Of a stretch of 64,000 nucleotides of DNA, positions 40,850 through 49,677 are shown one piece after another (the stretch's first letter is position 1; every line of letters begins with the position of its first letter). Under the pieces are notes generated by a model that saw nothing but the letters and a program-made list of their open reading frames with translations, searched no databases and had not been told where the DNA came from. The position numbers and the translations under genes are program-made. The stretch comes from Brevibacillus brevis (GTDB lineage: Bacteria; Bacillota; Bacilli; Brevibacillales; Brevibacillaceae). Location: positions 1,009,001 to 1,073,000 of the forward strand of contig NZ_CP041767.1 of the NCBI RefSeq assembly GCF_022026395.1, given 5' to 3'.

Positions 40850-42232
40850 CTATTTCAACGTCAAGAGCGTCACTGACTCCACATGCGCCGTATGCGGGAA
40901 CATATCCACCGGCTGCACACTCTTCAACTCATACCGCTGCATCAGCTTCCCAACATCCTTCGCCAATGTAGAAGGATTACAAGACACATACACAATCTTC
41001 TTCGGCTGCACATCCAACAAGGAACGAATCAGCGCATCATCCAGCCCAGTCCGCGGCGGGTCGACTACGACGACATCTGGGCGAGTCCCTTGCTTGGCCC
41101 ATTTTGGCATCAAGACCTCGGCACGCCCCACGTGAAAGCTGGCATTCGATGCTTGGTTACGCTCTGCATTGCGATTGGCATCCTCGACAGCCTCAGGAAT
41201 CAGTTCGATCCCGCGTACCTCGCGGGCATAAGGAGCGAGCCATAAGCCAATCGTCCCTGTACCACAGTACAAATCGAGTACGAGCTCTTTTCCGGTCAGT
41301 CCAGCAGCCGTTTTCACTTGATTGTACAGCTTTTGCGTCTGCTCGGGATTCAATTGGAAGAAGGCACGAGCCGACAAGTCGAAGGACAGTTCACCCAGCT
41401 TTTCAGCAATGGAAGCTTTGCCCCACAACGATACGGTCTTGTCACCAAAAACGAGCGATGTTTTTTGCGTATTTACGTTTTGCGCGATTCCTACCAGTTC
41501 AGGCAGTCTCGTGCGGAGCTCCAAAAGCAGCTCTTTCACTCGTGGAATTTCTGGGGTAGCCGTAACAAGCGTTAATTGCGTTTCGCCCGTAGCAAAAGCG
41601 ACGCGAGCTACGATTGTGCGGATGACGCCCGTCCGTTTTTTCTCGTCGTAGATCGGAATCCCGAGCTCCTCGATGATTTGCTTCGCTGTTTGGACAATTT
41701 TTGTTGTTGCTTCATGCTGCACCTGACAGCCTTCCAGGTTGACGAGCTTGTGGCTCCCTGTTTGATACAGTCCAGCGATGAGCTTGCCTTTTTCCTTGCC
41801 CACCTGAAACTGCGCTTTATTTCGATACGACCACGGGTTATCCATACCAATCGTAGGGGCGACGGGTGGTTGATTCAGTCGAGCGTACTTGCGCAGTGAT
41901 TCGATGACGATTTCCTGCTTGCTCGCGAGCTGTGCGGCATAATCCATGTGCTGCAAGCTGCATCCGCCACACTCCGCATAGACCGGACAGGGGGGATTCG
42001 TGCGAGATGCTGATTTTTCAACAACTCGCAAAAGACGCGCGGTCGCGTATTTTTCTCTTGCCTCGGTCACCTCTGCATGGACGACCTCTCCAGGGAGGGC
42101 ACCCTCTACGAAGACGATTTTTCTTTTAAAATAGCCGATCCCTTCGCCATTAATGCCCAAACTCTTGATCGTGAGCGTCATTTGCTGGCCGACACGGATG
42201 CTGGCGTCTTGTTCTTTTTTATGCGTTGTCAT
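40850..42232 (-). CDS. rlmD: 23S rRNA (uracil-5-)-methyltransferase RlmD/RlmCD
   Basis: A 460-residue RNA m5U methyltransferase. TRAM domain at about 12-70; an iron-sulfur cluster site with Cys82, Cys88, Cys91 (CPVYAECGGC) and a later Cys in LEGCQ; SAM-binding VLDLYCGTGTIGLWLA; DPPRTGLD; and the catalytic YVSCNPSTLAKD. In Bacillus a single enzyme methylates U747 and U1939 of 23S rRNA. The start is the ATG at 42232, with GGAGAA 8 bases ahead; the longer frame upstream lacks a ribosome site. Confidence 0.95.
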   Translation of the reverse strand: MTTHKKEQDASIRVGQQMTLTIKSLGINGEGIGYFKRKIVFVEGALPGEVVHAEVTEAREKYATARLLRVVEKSASRTNPPCPVYAECGGCSLQHMDYAAQLASKQEIVIESLRKYARLNQPPVAPTIGMDNPWSYRNKAQFQVGKEKGKLIAGLYQTGSHKLVNLEGCQVQHEATTKIVQTAKQIIEELGIPIYDEKKRTGVIRTIVARVAFATGETQLTLVTATPEIPRVKELLLELRTRLPELVGIAQNVNTQKTSLVFGDKTVSLWGKASIAEKLGELSFDLSARAFFQLNPEQTQKLYNQVKTAAGLTGKELVLDLYCGTGTIGLWLAPYAREVRGIELIPEAVEDANRNAERNQASNASFHVGRAEVLMPKWAKQGTRPDVVVVDPPRTGLDDALIRSLLDVQPKKIVYVSCNPSTLAKDVGKLMQRYELKSVQPVDMFPHTAHVESVTLLTLK

Positions 42233-42401
42233 CTGTTCCGTTCTCCTCAAGCAATTCAGTATTTCCCTATTATAGAGCATTACGGAAGACGTTGCATGTA
42301 TGCGAGAGCTTCACGGGTGCCAGTAAGATAATGGCAACTTCCTGTCCAGCGTTGTTTTTGTTATAATAGTTCGGAGAATAATGAGGGAGTTGTGACGCTA
42401 G

Positions 42402-42743
42402 ATGCAAGATCTATTTGAAAAAATGAAAGAATATCTCAACATGGATACTGAGATTTCTTTTGACGAGTTTGATGGCTACTACAAAAAGGTAACTGCGTTT
42501 CTAAATGATAGCTGGCAAACGCTGAACGAGGAAGATACCATGCACATGCTGTTCATCCTCGACAACCTCAAGTCAAACGGTGAAGATCGCTCCAAGCGCA
42601 AAGTGAAGGAAGCGAAAAAATACGCGAAAATGGCGCAGCGCACTGAGATTTGGGCGAATGCACTGATTGGCCGTCTGCGCGAAGCTGGTTTGACTGATGA
42701 AGAAATCGGCAAGCGTTACGAAGCAATTTACGAAGCAGTATAG
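42402..42743 (+). CDS. Conserved small protein of unknown function, 113 aa
   Basis: A 113-residue all-helical, charged protein with no signal peptide or membrane helix: LFEKMKEYLNMDTEISFDEFDGYYKKVTAFLNDSW, EDTMHMLFILDNLKSN, KRKVKEAKKYAKMAQRTEIWANAL. The motif-poor, coiled-coil-like pattern is seen in conserved Bacillales proteins of unknown role. It has its own promoter-like TATAAT near 42364 and a terminator, so it is an independent unit. Confidence 0.72.
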   Translation: MQDLFEKMKEYLNMDTEISFDEFDGYYKKVTAFLNDSWQTLNEEDTMHMLFILDNLKSNGEDRSKRKVKEAKKYAKMAQRTEIWANALIGRLREAGLTDEEIGKRYEAIYEAV

Positions 42744-42756
42744 GATGTATTGAAGA

Positions 42757-42809
42757 GAAAAACGGGTCCCGTTTTGAGTGCAGTAGCTCGAAAGGGAACC
42801 CGTTTTTTT
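42757..42809 (+). terminator. Terminator of the 113-aa gene
   Basis: AAAAACGGGTCCC and GGGAACCCGTTTTTTT form a long stem with a large loop. Confidence 0.85.
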
Positions 42810-42840
42810 GTCATTGCTTTCCTGCTAATTAACAAGAAGA

Positions 42841-42869
42841 TTGACAACTTGTGGGTTTCGGCGTAGAAT
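42841..42869 (+). promoter_or_regulatory. SigA promoter of the ilvA leader
   Basis: A perfect TTGACA at 42841-42846, 17 bases, then TAGAAT at 42864-42869. Transcription would start near 42876 and run through the T-box leader. Confidence 0.85.
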
Positions 42870-42875
42870 GTTTAA

Positions 42876-43203
42876 CTAATTCGAATAGTTCGTATCTATG
42901 AGCGTTGAAAAGGAAGAGTAGAAACAGTAAGCAGTGTGCAGAGAGCCGTTCCCCGTGCTGAAAGAATGGCCGCCAGCCTGTTTTGAAAATCACCTTGGAG
43001 CATTGTCCTGGAAAATCAGCTTGTTTAGCCAGTGAGTATAGGACAACGAATTCGTCCTCGTTATCGGACGGGAGTTTCATAGTGAACTGCCAAAGTCTGT
43101 TTTTCGTGAGGAAGACAGAGAAGCTGAGTGGTACCGCGATGCCCTCGCCTCAGCCAGCCGTACGCAAATTGTGCGTAGCTGGTTTGGGGCGGGGGCTTTT
43201 TGA
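42876..43203 (+). promoter_or_regulatory. T-box leader, isoleucine type
   Basis: The antiterminator signature TGGTACCGCG is at 43129-43138 and pairs with uncharged tRNA; AGAGAG near 42939 belongs to Stem I. ATC at 42989-42991, within GAAAATCACC, is the likely specifier and reads as isoleucine. The intrinsic terminator is GCCCTCGCC...GGGGCGGGGGC followed by TTTTT at 43141-43203. Isoleucine shortage would open transcription into ilvA. Confidence 0.88.
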
Positions 43204-43251
43204 TTTGGTCTGGTCCTTACTACAATTGAGAAACTTGGGAGGAACATATAC

Positions 43252-44499
43252 ATGCATACGGTCAGAGTGGAAGACATCGTAGTAGCCAATCACGCATTGA
43301 AAGACGTGGTGGAGAAGACACCTTTGCAAAAAAATAAAGTACTGTCTGAGCGCTACGGCTGCAACGTGTATTTGAAAAGAGAAGACTTGCAGGTCGTTCG
43401 TTCCTTCAAAATCCGCGGTGCTTATCATTTTATGCGGAATCTTTCCACAATGGAGCGGGAGCGTGGTGTCGTCTGTGCGAGTGCGGGCAATCATGCGCAG
43501 GGTGTAGCCTATTCGTGTAACCATTTGCAAATCAAGGGCACGATCTTTATGCCAGCGACCACCCCGCGCCAAAAAATATCGCAGGTCAAGCTGTTTGGCG
43601 GCTCCTATGTAGAGGTTGTATTGATCGGTGACACTTTTGATGATTCTTTCGCAGAGGCGATGAAATATTGCATTCAGGAAGATCGGACCTTTGTCCATCC
43701 GTTTGACGATCCATTGGTGATAGCTGGACAAGGAACAGTCGGTCTGGAGTTTATGAATGACATGGAAGAACCAGCTGATTTCGTCTTTATGAGTATCGGC
43801 GGAGGTGGATTGGCTGCGGGTGTGGGCACGTACGTAAAAGGCATCAGCCCGCACACACGGATCATTGGTGTGGAGCCGGCAGGAGCAGCTTCGATGCAAG
43901 CCGCTCTGGAGCAGAACGATGTTGTCACCTTAGATGAAATTGACAAGTTTGTTGATGGTGCAGCCGTCAAGCAAGTGGGGCAGCTAACGATGAGTATTTG
44001 CCAGGAGCTACTGGATGACATCGTGCTCGTCCCAGAAGGCAAGGTGTGCACAACCATTTTGGAGTTGTATAACAGCAATGCCATCGTTGTAGAACCAGCA
44101 GGTGCCCTGTCGATTGCCGCTCTCGATTACTACCGGGATCAAATCGCCGGGAAAAACGTAGTGTGTGTCATCAGCGGGGGAAACAACGACATTGACCGGA
44201 TGCAAGAGATCAAAGAGCGATCGCTGCTGCATGAGGGCTTGAAGCACTACTTTGTCATCAATTTCCCACAGCGTGCCGGAGCCTTGCGAGAGTTTATGGA
44301 AAAAGTATTGGGGCCACACGATGACATCACACGCTTTGAGTATACGAAAAAGAACAACAAAGACAATGGTCCAGCACTGGTTGGCATTGAAATGAAATGC
44401 AAGGATGACTATCAGCCATTAGTCAGTCGGATGAAGCAGCATGGTATCCGCTATGTAGAGATTACGAATGATCCGTATTTGTTCAATCTGCTGATTTAG
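43252..44499 (+). CDS. ilvA: Threonine dehydratase IlvA
   Basis: A 415-residue PLP enzyme that deaminates threonine to 2-oxobutanoate, the first step of isoleucine synthesis. The PLP lysine is Lys53 in RSFKIRGAYHF; VCASAGNHAQGVAYS and MSIGGGGLAAG are the phosphate-binding elements; VVCVISGGNNDI closes the catalytic domain. A single regulatory ACT-like domain (about 325-415, HYFVINFPQRAGALREFM) is present, so this is the short biosynthetic form rather than the two-domain E. coli one. Control by an isoleucine T-box supports the assignment. Confidence 0.95.
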   Translation: MHTVRVEDIVVANHALKDVVEKTPLQKNKVLSERYGCNVYLKREDLQVVRSFKIRGAYHFMRNLSTMERERGVVCASAGNHAQGVAYSCNHLQIKGTIFMPATTPRQKISQVKLFGGSYVEVVLIGDTFDDSFAEAMKYCIQEDRTFVHPFDDPLVIAGQGTVGLEFMNDMEEPADFVFMSIGGGGLAAGVGTYVKGISPHTRIIGVEPAGAASMQAALEQNDVVTLDEIDKFVDGAAVKQVGQLTMSICQELLDDIVLVPEGKVCTTILELYNSNAIVVEPAGALSIAALDYYRDQIAGKNVVCVISGGNNDIDRMQEIKERSLLHEGLKHYFVINFPQRAGALREFMEKVLGPHDDITRFEYTKKNNKDNGPALVGIEMKCKDDYQPLVSRMKQHGIRYVEITNDPYLFNLLI

Positions 44500-44605
44500 G
44501 CCTTTGTGTTACAACAGATGCGGAATTTGCAAAAATGTATGAATACAGCGAAAAGAGGAGCAATAAAGAGAAAATGAGCGAGAGAGAAAGATAAATCGGC
44601 GTAAT

Positions 44606-44647
44606 GTATTATAACAAACTTTTATAAAACAGATGCTGTTGTAATAC
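44606..44647. repeat. 11-bp inverted repeat upstream of the CxxC small gene
   Basis: GTATTATAACA (44606-44616) and TGTTGTAATAC (44637-44647) are complementary with one mismatch across 20 bases, 34-75 bases upstream of the 44681 start. A possible operator; the right arm reaches into the likely -10 region (TACAAT). Confidence 0.45.
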
Positions 44648-44680
44648 AATACAGATAATAACACACGGGGGGTTTTAATC

Positions 44681-44842
44681 ATGACGCCGATCACTAATTT
44701 CTTTCGCAATCTCGAAGCAAAATGCTGTGCTGCCTGCGGTCAAATGATTCACGAACAAGCTGAATCGTATGCAACAGAATGCGCACCTTGCCAAGAGCAA
44801 GCATCCTTTGACGCTTACAAACACTATCATCAAAAACGCTAA
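44681..44842 (+). CDS. YhfH-like small zinc-ribbon protein, 53 aa
   Basis: A 53-residue protein starting NFFRNLEAK, with two cysteine pairs, CCAACG and CAPC, spaced by about 20 residues (AESYATE between) as in a zinc ribbon. The layout matches Bacillus YhfH-type small proteins. GGGGGG lies 8 bases before the ATG and an intrinsic terminator follows at 44868, so it is a complete unit. The function is unknown; zinc binding is inferred from the cysteines. Confidence 0.75.
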   Translation: MTPITNFFRNLEAKCCAACGQMIHEQAESYATECAPCQEQASFDAYKHYHQKR

Positions 44843-44867
44843 TACAAACATGAATACCGGATAAAAC

Positions 44868-44912
44868 AGGTGTACCACAGGGCATGAGCCATGGCAGGTA
44901 TACCTTTTTTTT
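44868..44912 (+). terminator. Terminator of the zinc-ribbon gene
   Basis: AGGTGTACC and GGTATACCT form the stem, followed by eight T residues. Confidence 0.8.
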
Positions 44913-44921
44913 GATTCAAAG

Positions 44922-44953
44922 AAAAAGCCGCTGTTCCATAACAACGGCTTTTT
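44922..44953 (-). terminator. Terminator of the 44960 gene
   Basis: AAAAAGCCG and CGGCTTTTT form a symmetrical stem; on the minus strand five T residues follow. Confidence 0.85.
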
Positions 44954-44959
44954 CGCATG

Positions 44960-45265
44960 TCAGCGCGGTTTATCGGCGTGCTTTGCAGCTTCCTGCTTGA
45001 CGTAATCAATCAGCCCCAATTGAAAGCCTTCCTGTGCAAGAAGTCGTTTGGCTTCATACGTACTCGCATAGTAGGCTTGGACATGCGGGTCGTTGTCCAG
45101 AACGTAACGACACGCCTGATCACGAGACAGCTCCTGGTACCAGTCTGTCTGTTTGATTTGGTCGACGAGATCCTCATACGCAGGTTCTGGCTTTTTCCAT
45201 GGATTCAAACGATGAATAATTTCACCAAGGATTGCAACAACGATTAGAATTCCAATTAAAAACAT
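44960..45265 (-). CDS. Small one-pass membrane protein, 101 aa
   Basis: A 101-residue protein with a single N-terminal transmembrane helix (FLIGILIVVAILGEIIH, residues 2-18) followed by a cytoplasmic charged helical tail (EDLVDQIKQTDWYQELSRDQACRYVLDNDPHVQAYYASTYEAKRLL). I recognise no family. The start at 45265 is chosen because GAGGTG lies 6 bases ahead; the frame extends further upstream without a ribosome site. Confidence 0.65.
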   Translation of the reverse strand: MFLIGILIVVAILGEIIHRLNPWKKPEPAYEDLVDQIKQTDWYQELSRDQACRYVLDNDPHVQAYYASTYEAKRLLAQEGFQLGLIDYVKQEAAKHADKPR

Positions 45266-45420
45266 GGCTGTCACCTCAAAGGTTGGATCACTCTCATGGT
45301 ACCACTCTCCTGAAGGCGTCGCCATGGGGAAGTCGGTCTGCTTGCAAAACAAGGAGAAAGCAGGCATGCTATATACTGTAAAAGAAAGGGCCCGAATGCC
45401 TGGGAAAAGGAGGGCGCGAG

Positions 45421-45993
45421 ATGTTTCATCCGCTTGTTTTTGACAATATCAGGGTTGTGTTGGAAGGTGCGGTATACGACCGGGACTTCGAAGGGGCAAT
45501 CACGATTACGAACCGTTCGGATGTCATGGATATGGCTACGTTCCATCGACAGTTTCAGATCGAATTCAAATTGGCTGATCAACATGATTATACCGCAGCT
45601 GTCCGTGCTGAGATGCAGCTTCGTACCCAGTTAGCTGATATTGCAGCCGAACAGCTGGAACAACCGTTGACAGAGCATATCGGATGTACGATTTGCATCC
45701 ATTTTTACTTGCAGCTGGAAAATTACAGAGATGTGCCGGCAGAAGCGAGAGAAGTCACATCGATTCTTAATGACATTTGGGGGCAACGGCCGTATATTAC
45801 ACAGAAAGTATCGGCCAAGTTAGAGGAGCATCGAATCGATTGGCCGCCGAAGCAAATCACCAACCAGGTAACGCTGGATTTTCATCGGAAAATTGATGAA
45901 GGCAACATCGATGACCTGAACGAATTAATCGATCATACGGTTCAGTCACTTCAAAAGCTGCAGTTACACATGAATCAACAAGCAAAAAGGTAA
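45421..45993 (+). CDS. Unknown protein, 190 aa
   Basis: A 190-residue soluble protein, mixed alpha/beta, beginning MFHPLVFDNIRVVLEGAVYDRDFEGAITITNRSDVMDMATFHRQF and ending in a long helix rich in Leu and Gln. The CTICIHFYLQLENYRDVPAEAREV segment is distinctive. I know of related Bacillales proteins only as hypothetical. AAGGAGG lies 8 bases before the ATG, which supports expression. No function can be given. Confidence 0.65.
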   Translation: MFHPLVFDNIRVVLEGAVYDRDFEGAITITNRSDVMDMATFHRQFQIEFKLADQHDYTAAVRAEMQLRTQLADIAAEQLEQPLTEHIGCTICIHFYLQLENYRDVPAEAREVTSILNDIWGQRPYITQKVSAKLEEHRIDWPPKQITNQVTLDFHRKIDEGNIDDLNELIDHTVQSLQKLQLHMNQQAKR

Positions 45994-46039
45994 GCGGGCA
46001 GAACGGGGATTTACAAAAGGGCAGATGCGTATTATTATT

Positions 46040-46070
46040 TTGTTAACCTTATCATATTTTTAGTTAACAA
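46040..46070 (+). promoter_or_regulatory. BirA operator upstream of bioY
   Basis: TTGTTAAC (46040-46047), 15 bases, GTTAACAA (46063-46070): the standard Gram-positive BirA box, a perfect inverted repeat. Biotin-loaded BirA would repress bioY. Confidence 0.92.
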
Positions 46071-46087
46071 AACGGAGGCTAGTACGC

Positions 46088-46651
46088 ATGAGAAACGAAC
46101 GCTTGAGATGGCTATTGCTCTCTGCCATTTTTGCTGCAATGACTGCGGTATTGTCGCAGGTGACGATTCCCTTGCCGTTGATTCCGATTACTGCGCAGAC
46201 GTTAGCAGTAGGACTGACGGCGACCATTTTGGGAAGAAGATACGGGACACTGGCTCTGGTTATTTACGTTTTGCTCGGTGCAGTCGGATTGCCTGTATTC
46301 AGCGAGGCAAAAGGCGGCTTGCAGATATTGGTCGGAAAATCCGGCGGGTACATATTTGGGTTTATTGTCACCGCTTATGTGACCGGGCTCTACTTGGAGA
46401 AAACAAGATTCAACCTGAAAAACGCCATCATCGCCAATATCATTGGCATGTTTGTCACACTCGCTTTTGGTACTGTACAGCTCAAATACGTTATGGACAT
46501 TCCATGGGATAAAGCTGTTGCTTTTGGTGTAACGCCTTTCCTCATTGTAGGGGTTGTCAAAGCAGTTCTGGCTTCTCTAATTGGCATCAAGGTACGCGAG
46601 CGACTGATTGCTTCTCGTCTGTTGCGCACAGAGCAACCTGTTCCACGATAA
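46088..46651 (+). CDS. bioY: Biotin transporter BioY
   Basis: A 187-residue membrane protein with six helices, the substrate-binding S component of an energy-coupling-factor transporter. The family hallmarks VTIPLPLIPITAQTLAVGL and YVLLGAVGLPVFSEAKGGLQILVGKSGGYIFGF are intact. No EcfAT genes are adjacent, as usual when the energising module is shared. A BirA box lies 18 bases before the start codon. Confidence 0.96.
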   Translation: MRNERLRWLLLSAIFAAMTAVLSQVTIPLPLIPITAQTLAVGLTATILGRRYGTLALVIYVLLGAVGLPVFSEAKGGLQILVGKSGGYIFGFIVTAYVTGLYLEKTRFNLKNAIIANIIGMFVTLAFGTVQLKYVMDIPWDKAVAFGVTPFLIVGVVKAVLASLIGIKVRERLIASRLLRTEQPVPR

Positions 46652-46667
46652 ACAAAATGATTTCGTC

Positions 46668-46695
46668 AGCCATCCGAAGTTCGGGTGGCTTTTTT
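46668..46695 (+). terminator. Terminator of bioY
   Basis: AGCCATCCGAA and TTCGGGTGGCT form a stem with one wobble pair and end in six T residues. Confidence 0.88.
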
Positions 46696-46759
46696 CGCAT
46701 AATCTCCTTATCGTGCCGGATACTATCGGTAGGATTTGCAAGTAAAAAGGAGGAGACGT

Positions 46760-48100
46760 ATGAACATCACGATCACCGGCCCAAAGGGTCTTCCAATCTC
46801 AGGGAATTTGATGGCATTTCGCCGATCGCCGCTTCAGTTCATCCGCGACGCTGCAAAAGAGCATGGGGAAGTCGTTCATTTTCGCTTCGGTCCTTCCCGC
46901 CATATTTATCTGTTAACGAATCCGGATCACATCAAAGAGGTTTTGGTCAGCAAACAGGCGCATTTTCGAAAAGGGAAAGGACTACAGGTTGCGCGAGCTG
47001 TTGTAGGAGATGGAATTCTTACCAGTGAAGGAAAAAAGCATTTGCGACAACGGCGGCTTATGCAGCCAGCTTTTCATCGAGATCGTATCGCCACCTACGG
47101 AGACGTGATGGTCCGGCAAGCCGTTGATCTCATGTCGGATTGGAAAACCGGGGAGCTCCGCGATATTCACTCGGACATGATGAAAGTAACACTTGCGATT
47201 ATTACGGAGACGATGTTTGGCAAAACCGTCAAGGAAGGGGCCGATCAGATTGGACATGCCATCGATGTCGGTTTGAAATACGTGGCAAACAAAGGCTCCT
47301 CTTTTATCGACATTCCGTTGTCCGTACCTACCAAAAGCAATCGGGAGTTCCTGGAGTCGAGTGAGCTGCTGGACAAAACGATCTACTCTTTGATCGAAGC
47401 TCGGCGCAATAGCGAAGGAGAAGAGCATAAGGACTTGTTGGGGATGCTTTTGGCAGCGCGTGATGAAGATGATGGGGAAGGAATGACAGACGAGCAGGTT
47501 CGCGACGAGGTCATGACCATTTTTGTAGCGGGCCATGAGACGACTGCGAATACGATGTCGTGGATTTTCTATTTGCTGGCTACTCATCCCGAGGTGGAGA
47601 AAAAGCTGCATGACGAGTTGTCGACCGTACTGTGTGAAAAGCTGCCGACGGTCGAGGATATTCCGCAGCTGAAGTATACGAATCTCATTGTACAGGAAAC
47701 GCTGAGGCTCTATCCTGCGGCATGGACGATAAATCGGGAAGTGGTAGATGAGGTTGAGATCGGCGGTCACACGTACAAGCCTGGAGAAACACTGATGATG
47801 AGCCAATATGTCATGCACCGTGACCCACGCTATTATGACCAGGCTGAACAATTCATTCCAGAGCGTTTTGACAGCGACCTCTTAAAAAGAATTCCAGCCT
47901 ATGCTTATTTCCCGTTTGGTGGCGGGCCGCGTGTTTGTATCGGGAATAACTTTGCTTTGATGGAGGCAGCTTTGCTACTGGCGACGATTGCACAGCGATA
48001 TCGACTAAGACTGGCTGAACCGAATCAGGTAGTGGAGCCCGAGCCGTTGGTCACCTTGCGTCCCAAGAACGGACTGCCGATGCGTTTGGAAAAGAGATAG
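46760..48100 (+). CDS. Cytochrome P450
   Basis: A 446-residue soluble P450 mono-oxygenase. The I-helix oxygen-binding motif is AGHETT, the K-helix is ETLRLYP, the PERF element follows (FIPERFD), and the heme loop FGGGPRVCIG places the cysteine ligand near residue 393. The sequence style (PKGLPISGNLMAFRRSPLQFIRDAAKEHGEVVHFRFG) is that of CYP4/CYP102-like class II-type P450s found alone in Bacilli, needing separate redox partners. The ATG at 46760 follows AAGGAGG by 6 bases. The substrate is unknown; no terpene, polyketide or peptide synthase gene is nearby. Confidence 0.93.
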   Translation: MNITITGPKGLPISGNLMAFRRSPLQFIRDAAKEHGEVVHFRFGPSRHIYLLTNPDHIKEVLVSKQAHFRKGKGLQVARAVVGDGILTSEGKKHLRQRRLMQPAFHRDRIATYGDVMVRQAVDLMSDWKTGELRDIHSDMMKVTLAIITETMFGKTVKEGADQIGHAIDVGLKYVANKGSSFIDIPLSVPTKSNREFLESSELLDKTIYSLIEARRNSEGEEHKDLLGMLLAARDEDDGEGMTDEQVRDEVMTIFVAGHETTANTMSWIFYLLATHPEVEKKLHDELSTVLCEKLPTVEDIPQLKYTNLIVQETLRLYPAAWTINREVVDEVEIGGHTYKPGETLMMSQYVMHRDPRYYDQAEQFIPERFDSDLLKRIPAYAYFPFGGGPRVCIGNNFALMEAALLLATIAQRYRLRLAEPNQVVEPEPLVTLRPKNGLPMRLEKR

Positions 48101-48275
48101 AAAAAAATGGAAGTTGAGGGGCAAAAAAAGAGGCATCTTATCACTACGGTTTCGCCGATTGTGTCAGATACCGAACTGGGGGTTATTTATCACTGAAAGC
48201 AACATGCTTACAAAAATTATTTTACTAGTAAAATATAAAGAAATAATTAACTGAGAATAAATCTATATAAAATAA

Positions 48276-48297
48276 GGGTAGCTTGTGAAAGCTACCC
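48276..48297 (-). terminator. Terminator of the second two-component operon
   Basis: GGGTAGCTT and AAGCTACCC pair across TCAC, followed by TTATTTT on the minus strand. The hairpin overlaps the kinase stop codon. The 190 bases from 48101 to here otherwise hold no gene. Confidence 0.85.
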
Positions 48298-49677
48298 GTG
48301 GAAGAAGGGGATGGTGAAGGAGAAACTGCTTCCCATTCCCAATTCACTGTTTACCATCAGATCTCCGCCGTGAAGCCGGACGATGCTCTTGCAAATCGTC
48401 AAGCCTAAGCCTGTACCGCCACTGTTTCGATTTCGTGATTTTTCCGCCCGATAAAACTTGGTGAAAATTTTCGGTAAATCTTCAGCGGCGATTCCTTCTC
48501 CTTTGTCGATCACAGTAAAAAGGACATGCCCTTCTCGCTGATCACACGTAAGGTAAATGGAGCCATCCGGTTTGTTGTAGTGGATAGCGTTGTTTAACAA
48601 ATTTTCCATGACACGCCGCAGCTTGGTCTCATCTGCTTCGATGTGTAGTTCATTGGAGATGCGTAGCTTCCATTGAAAGGTGAGACCTGCCTCTTTGATT
48701 CTTGGCAAATAGTCCTCAATGATTCCTCTCAAGAAGCTTTTGACATGAATGCGGTTAATACTGAGTCGAACTTCGGAGCTTTGAGTGGTGAAGTCCTGCA
48801 GCTCATCCAGCAGCTTTTCCAAGTCCGTCGTTTTTAGCTCGATTTTGCCCATCTGTTTCTGTATTTTGGTCATATCCGTCACACGACCAGAGCCGATATA
48901 TGACGCATACCCTTTGATCGTGGTGAGAGGTGTGCGGAAGTCGTGGGCGATCGAAGCGATCATTTCTGCCTGTCTTTCTTCCGCTAAGCGAAGCTCATCC
49001 ACCATTTCCCCGAAATATCGAAAGAGTTGCCCAAATTCATCATGCGATCGATACGTAAATGTGACCAGACGCTTCCCTTCCTGAATTTCTTGGGTGACGC
49101 GCGATAATTCGTTAACCGGCCTTAGTATCCAGCGAACGAACAAAGCGAGCAGAACCAATCCCACCAGACTAATGCTTCCGTAAATAAACCAGAGCATCAT
49201 GGAAACCCCTGTTGTAGCCATCATGTCGTAATCATCTGTGTAGAAATAAACAACGATCTCCCCTGTACGCGGTGGCTCCTGCTGAAAATGGTACTCAGCG
49301 ACCACTTTGAGGTCACTTTGTTTGGCAGAATCGCCACGACTTGATGCGGAGGGGGAAGGCATTTTCAAATTATAGGCGCGTGATGTTTTGCTGTAGATGG
49401 TGTTTCCATTGGCATCCTTTACGAGCATGCGGTACATCACGTCGTCTGGCAACTGCTTTTCAAGCTCCAAACGTTCGATTGGGTCCTTGAAATTACTGAC
49501 GAGAAGCAATTGATTGAGCATGACCTTCTCTGCGGCTTCTTTCTCAGCCTGGTACTGATTATGCCGATCATTTTTGAGTTGAGCGACAATAATGTCTTGA
49601 AAAACAAATTTAAACAACAAGATGTTGAGTGTGATCAAGGCAATGAAGGAGAGCAAAACTTTATTGCGTAAGCTCAT
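48292..49677 (-). CDS. Sensor histidine kinase
   Basis: A 461-residue membrane kinase: helices at about 7-27 and 161-182 flank a ~130-residue extracellular sensor; HAMP; HisKA with His245 in SIAHDFRTPLTTIKGY; HATPase with LLNNAIHYN, DKGEGIAAEDL and GGTGLGLTICK. The histidine sits in HDFRTPL, as in many Bacillus envelope-sensing kinases. Its ATG directly abuts the regulator's stop codon (TAAATG), with GGGGAGAAG just inside the regulator gene. The signal is unknown. Confidence 0.93.
   Translation of the reverse strand: MSLRNKVLLSFIALITLNILLFKFVFQDIIVAQLKNDRHNQYQAEKEAAEKVMLNQLLLVSNFKDPIERLELEKQLPDDVMYRMLVKDANGNTIYSKTSRAYNLKMPSPSASSRGDSAKQSDLKVVAEYHFQQEPPRTGEIVVYFYTDDYDMMATTGVSMMLWFIYGSISLVGLVLLALFVRWILRPVNELSRVTQEIQEGKRLVTFTYRSHDEFGQLFRYFGEMVDELRLAEERQAEMIASIAHDFRTPLTTIKGYASYIGSGRVTDMTKIQKQMGKIELKTTDLEKLLDELQDFTTQSSEVRLSINRIHVKSFLRGIIEDYLPRIKEAGLTFQWKLRISNELHIEADETKLRRVMENLLNNAIHYNKPDGSIYLTCDQREGHVLFTVIDKGEGIAAEDLPKIFTKFYRAEKSRNRNSGGTGLGLTICKSIVRLHGGDLMVNSELGMGSSFSFTIPFFHG

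Noticed and set aside
43150..43899. 249-codon minus-strand frame
   Set aside because: Antisense to ilvA and its T-box terminator; no ribosome site and unlikely composition.
46760..48100. P450 as part of a biosynthetic gene cluster
   Set aside because: Neighbours are bioY and a two-component system; no synthase, tailoring or transport genes of a cluster are present in the window.
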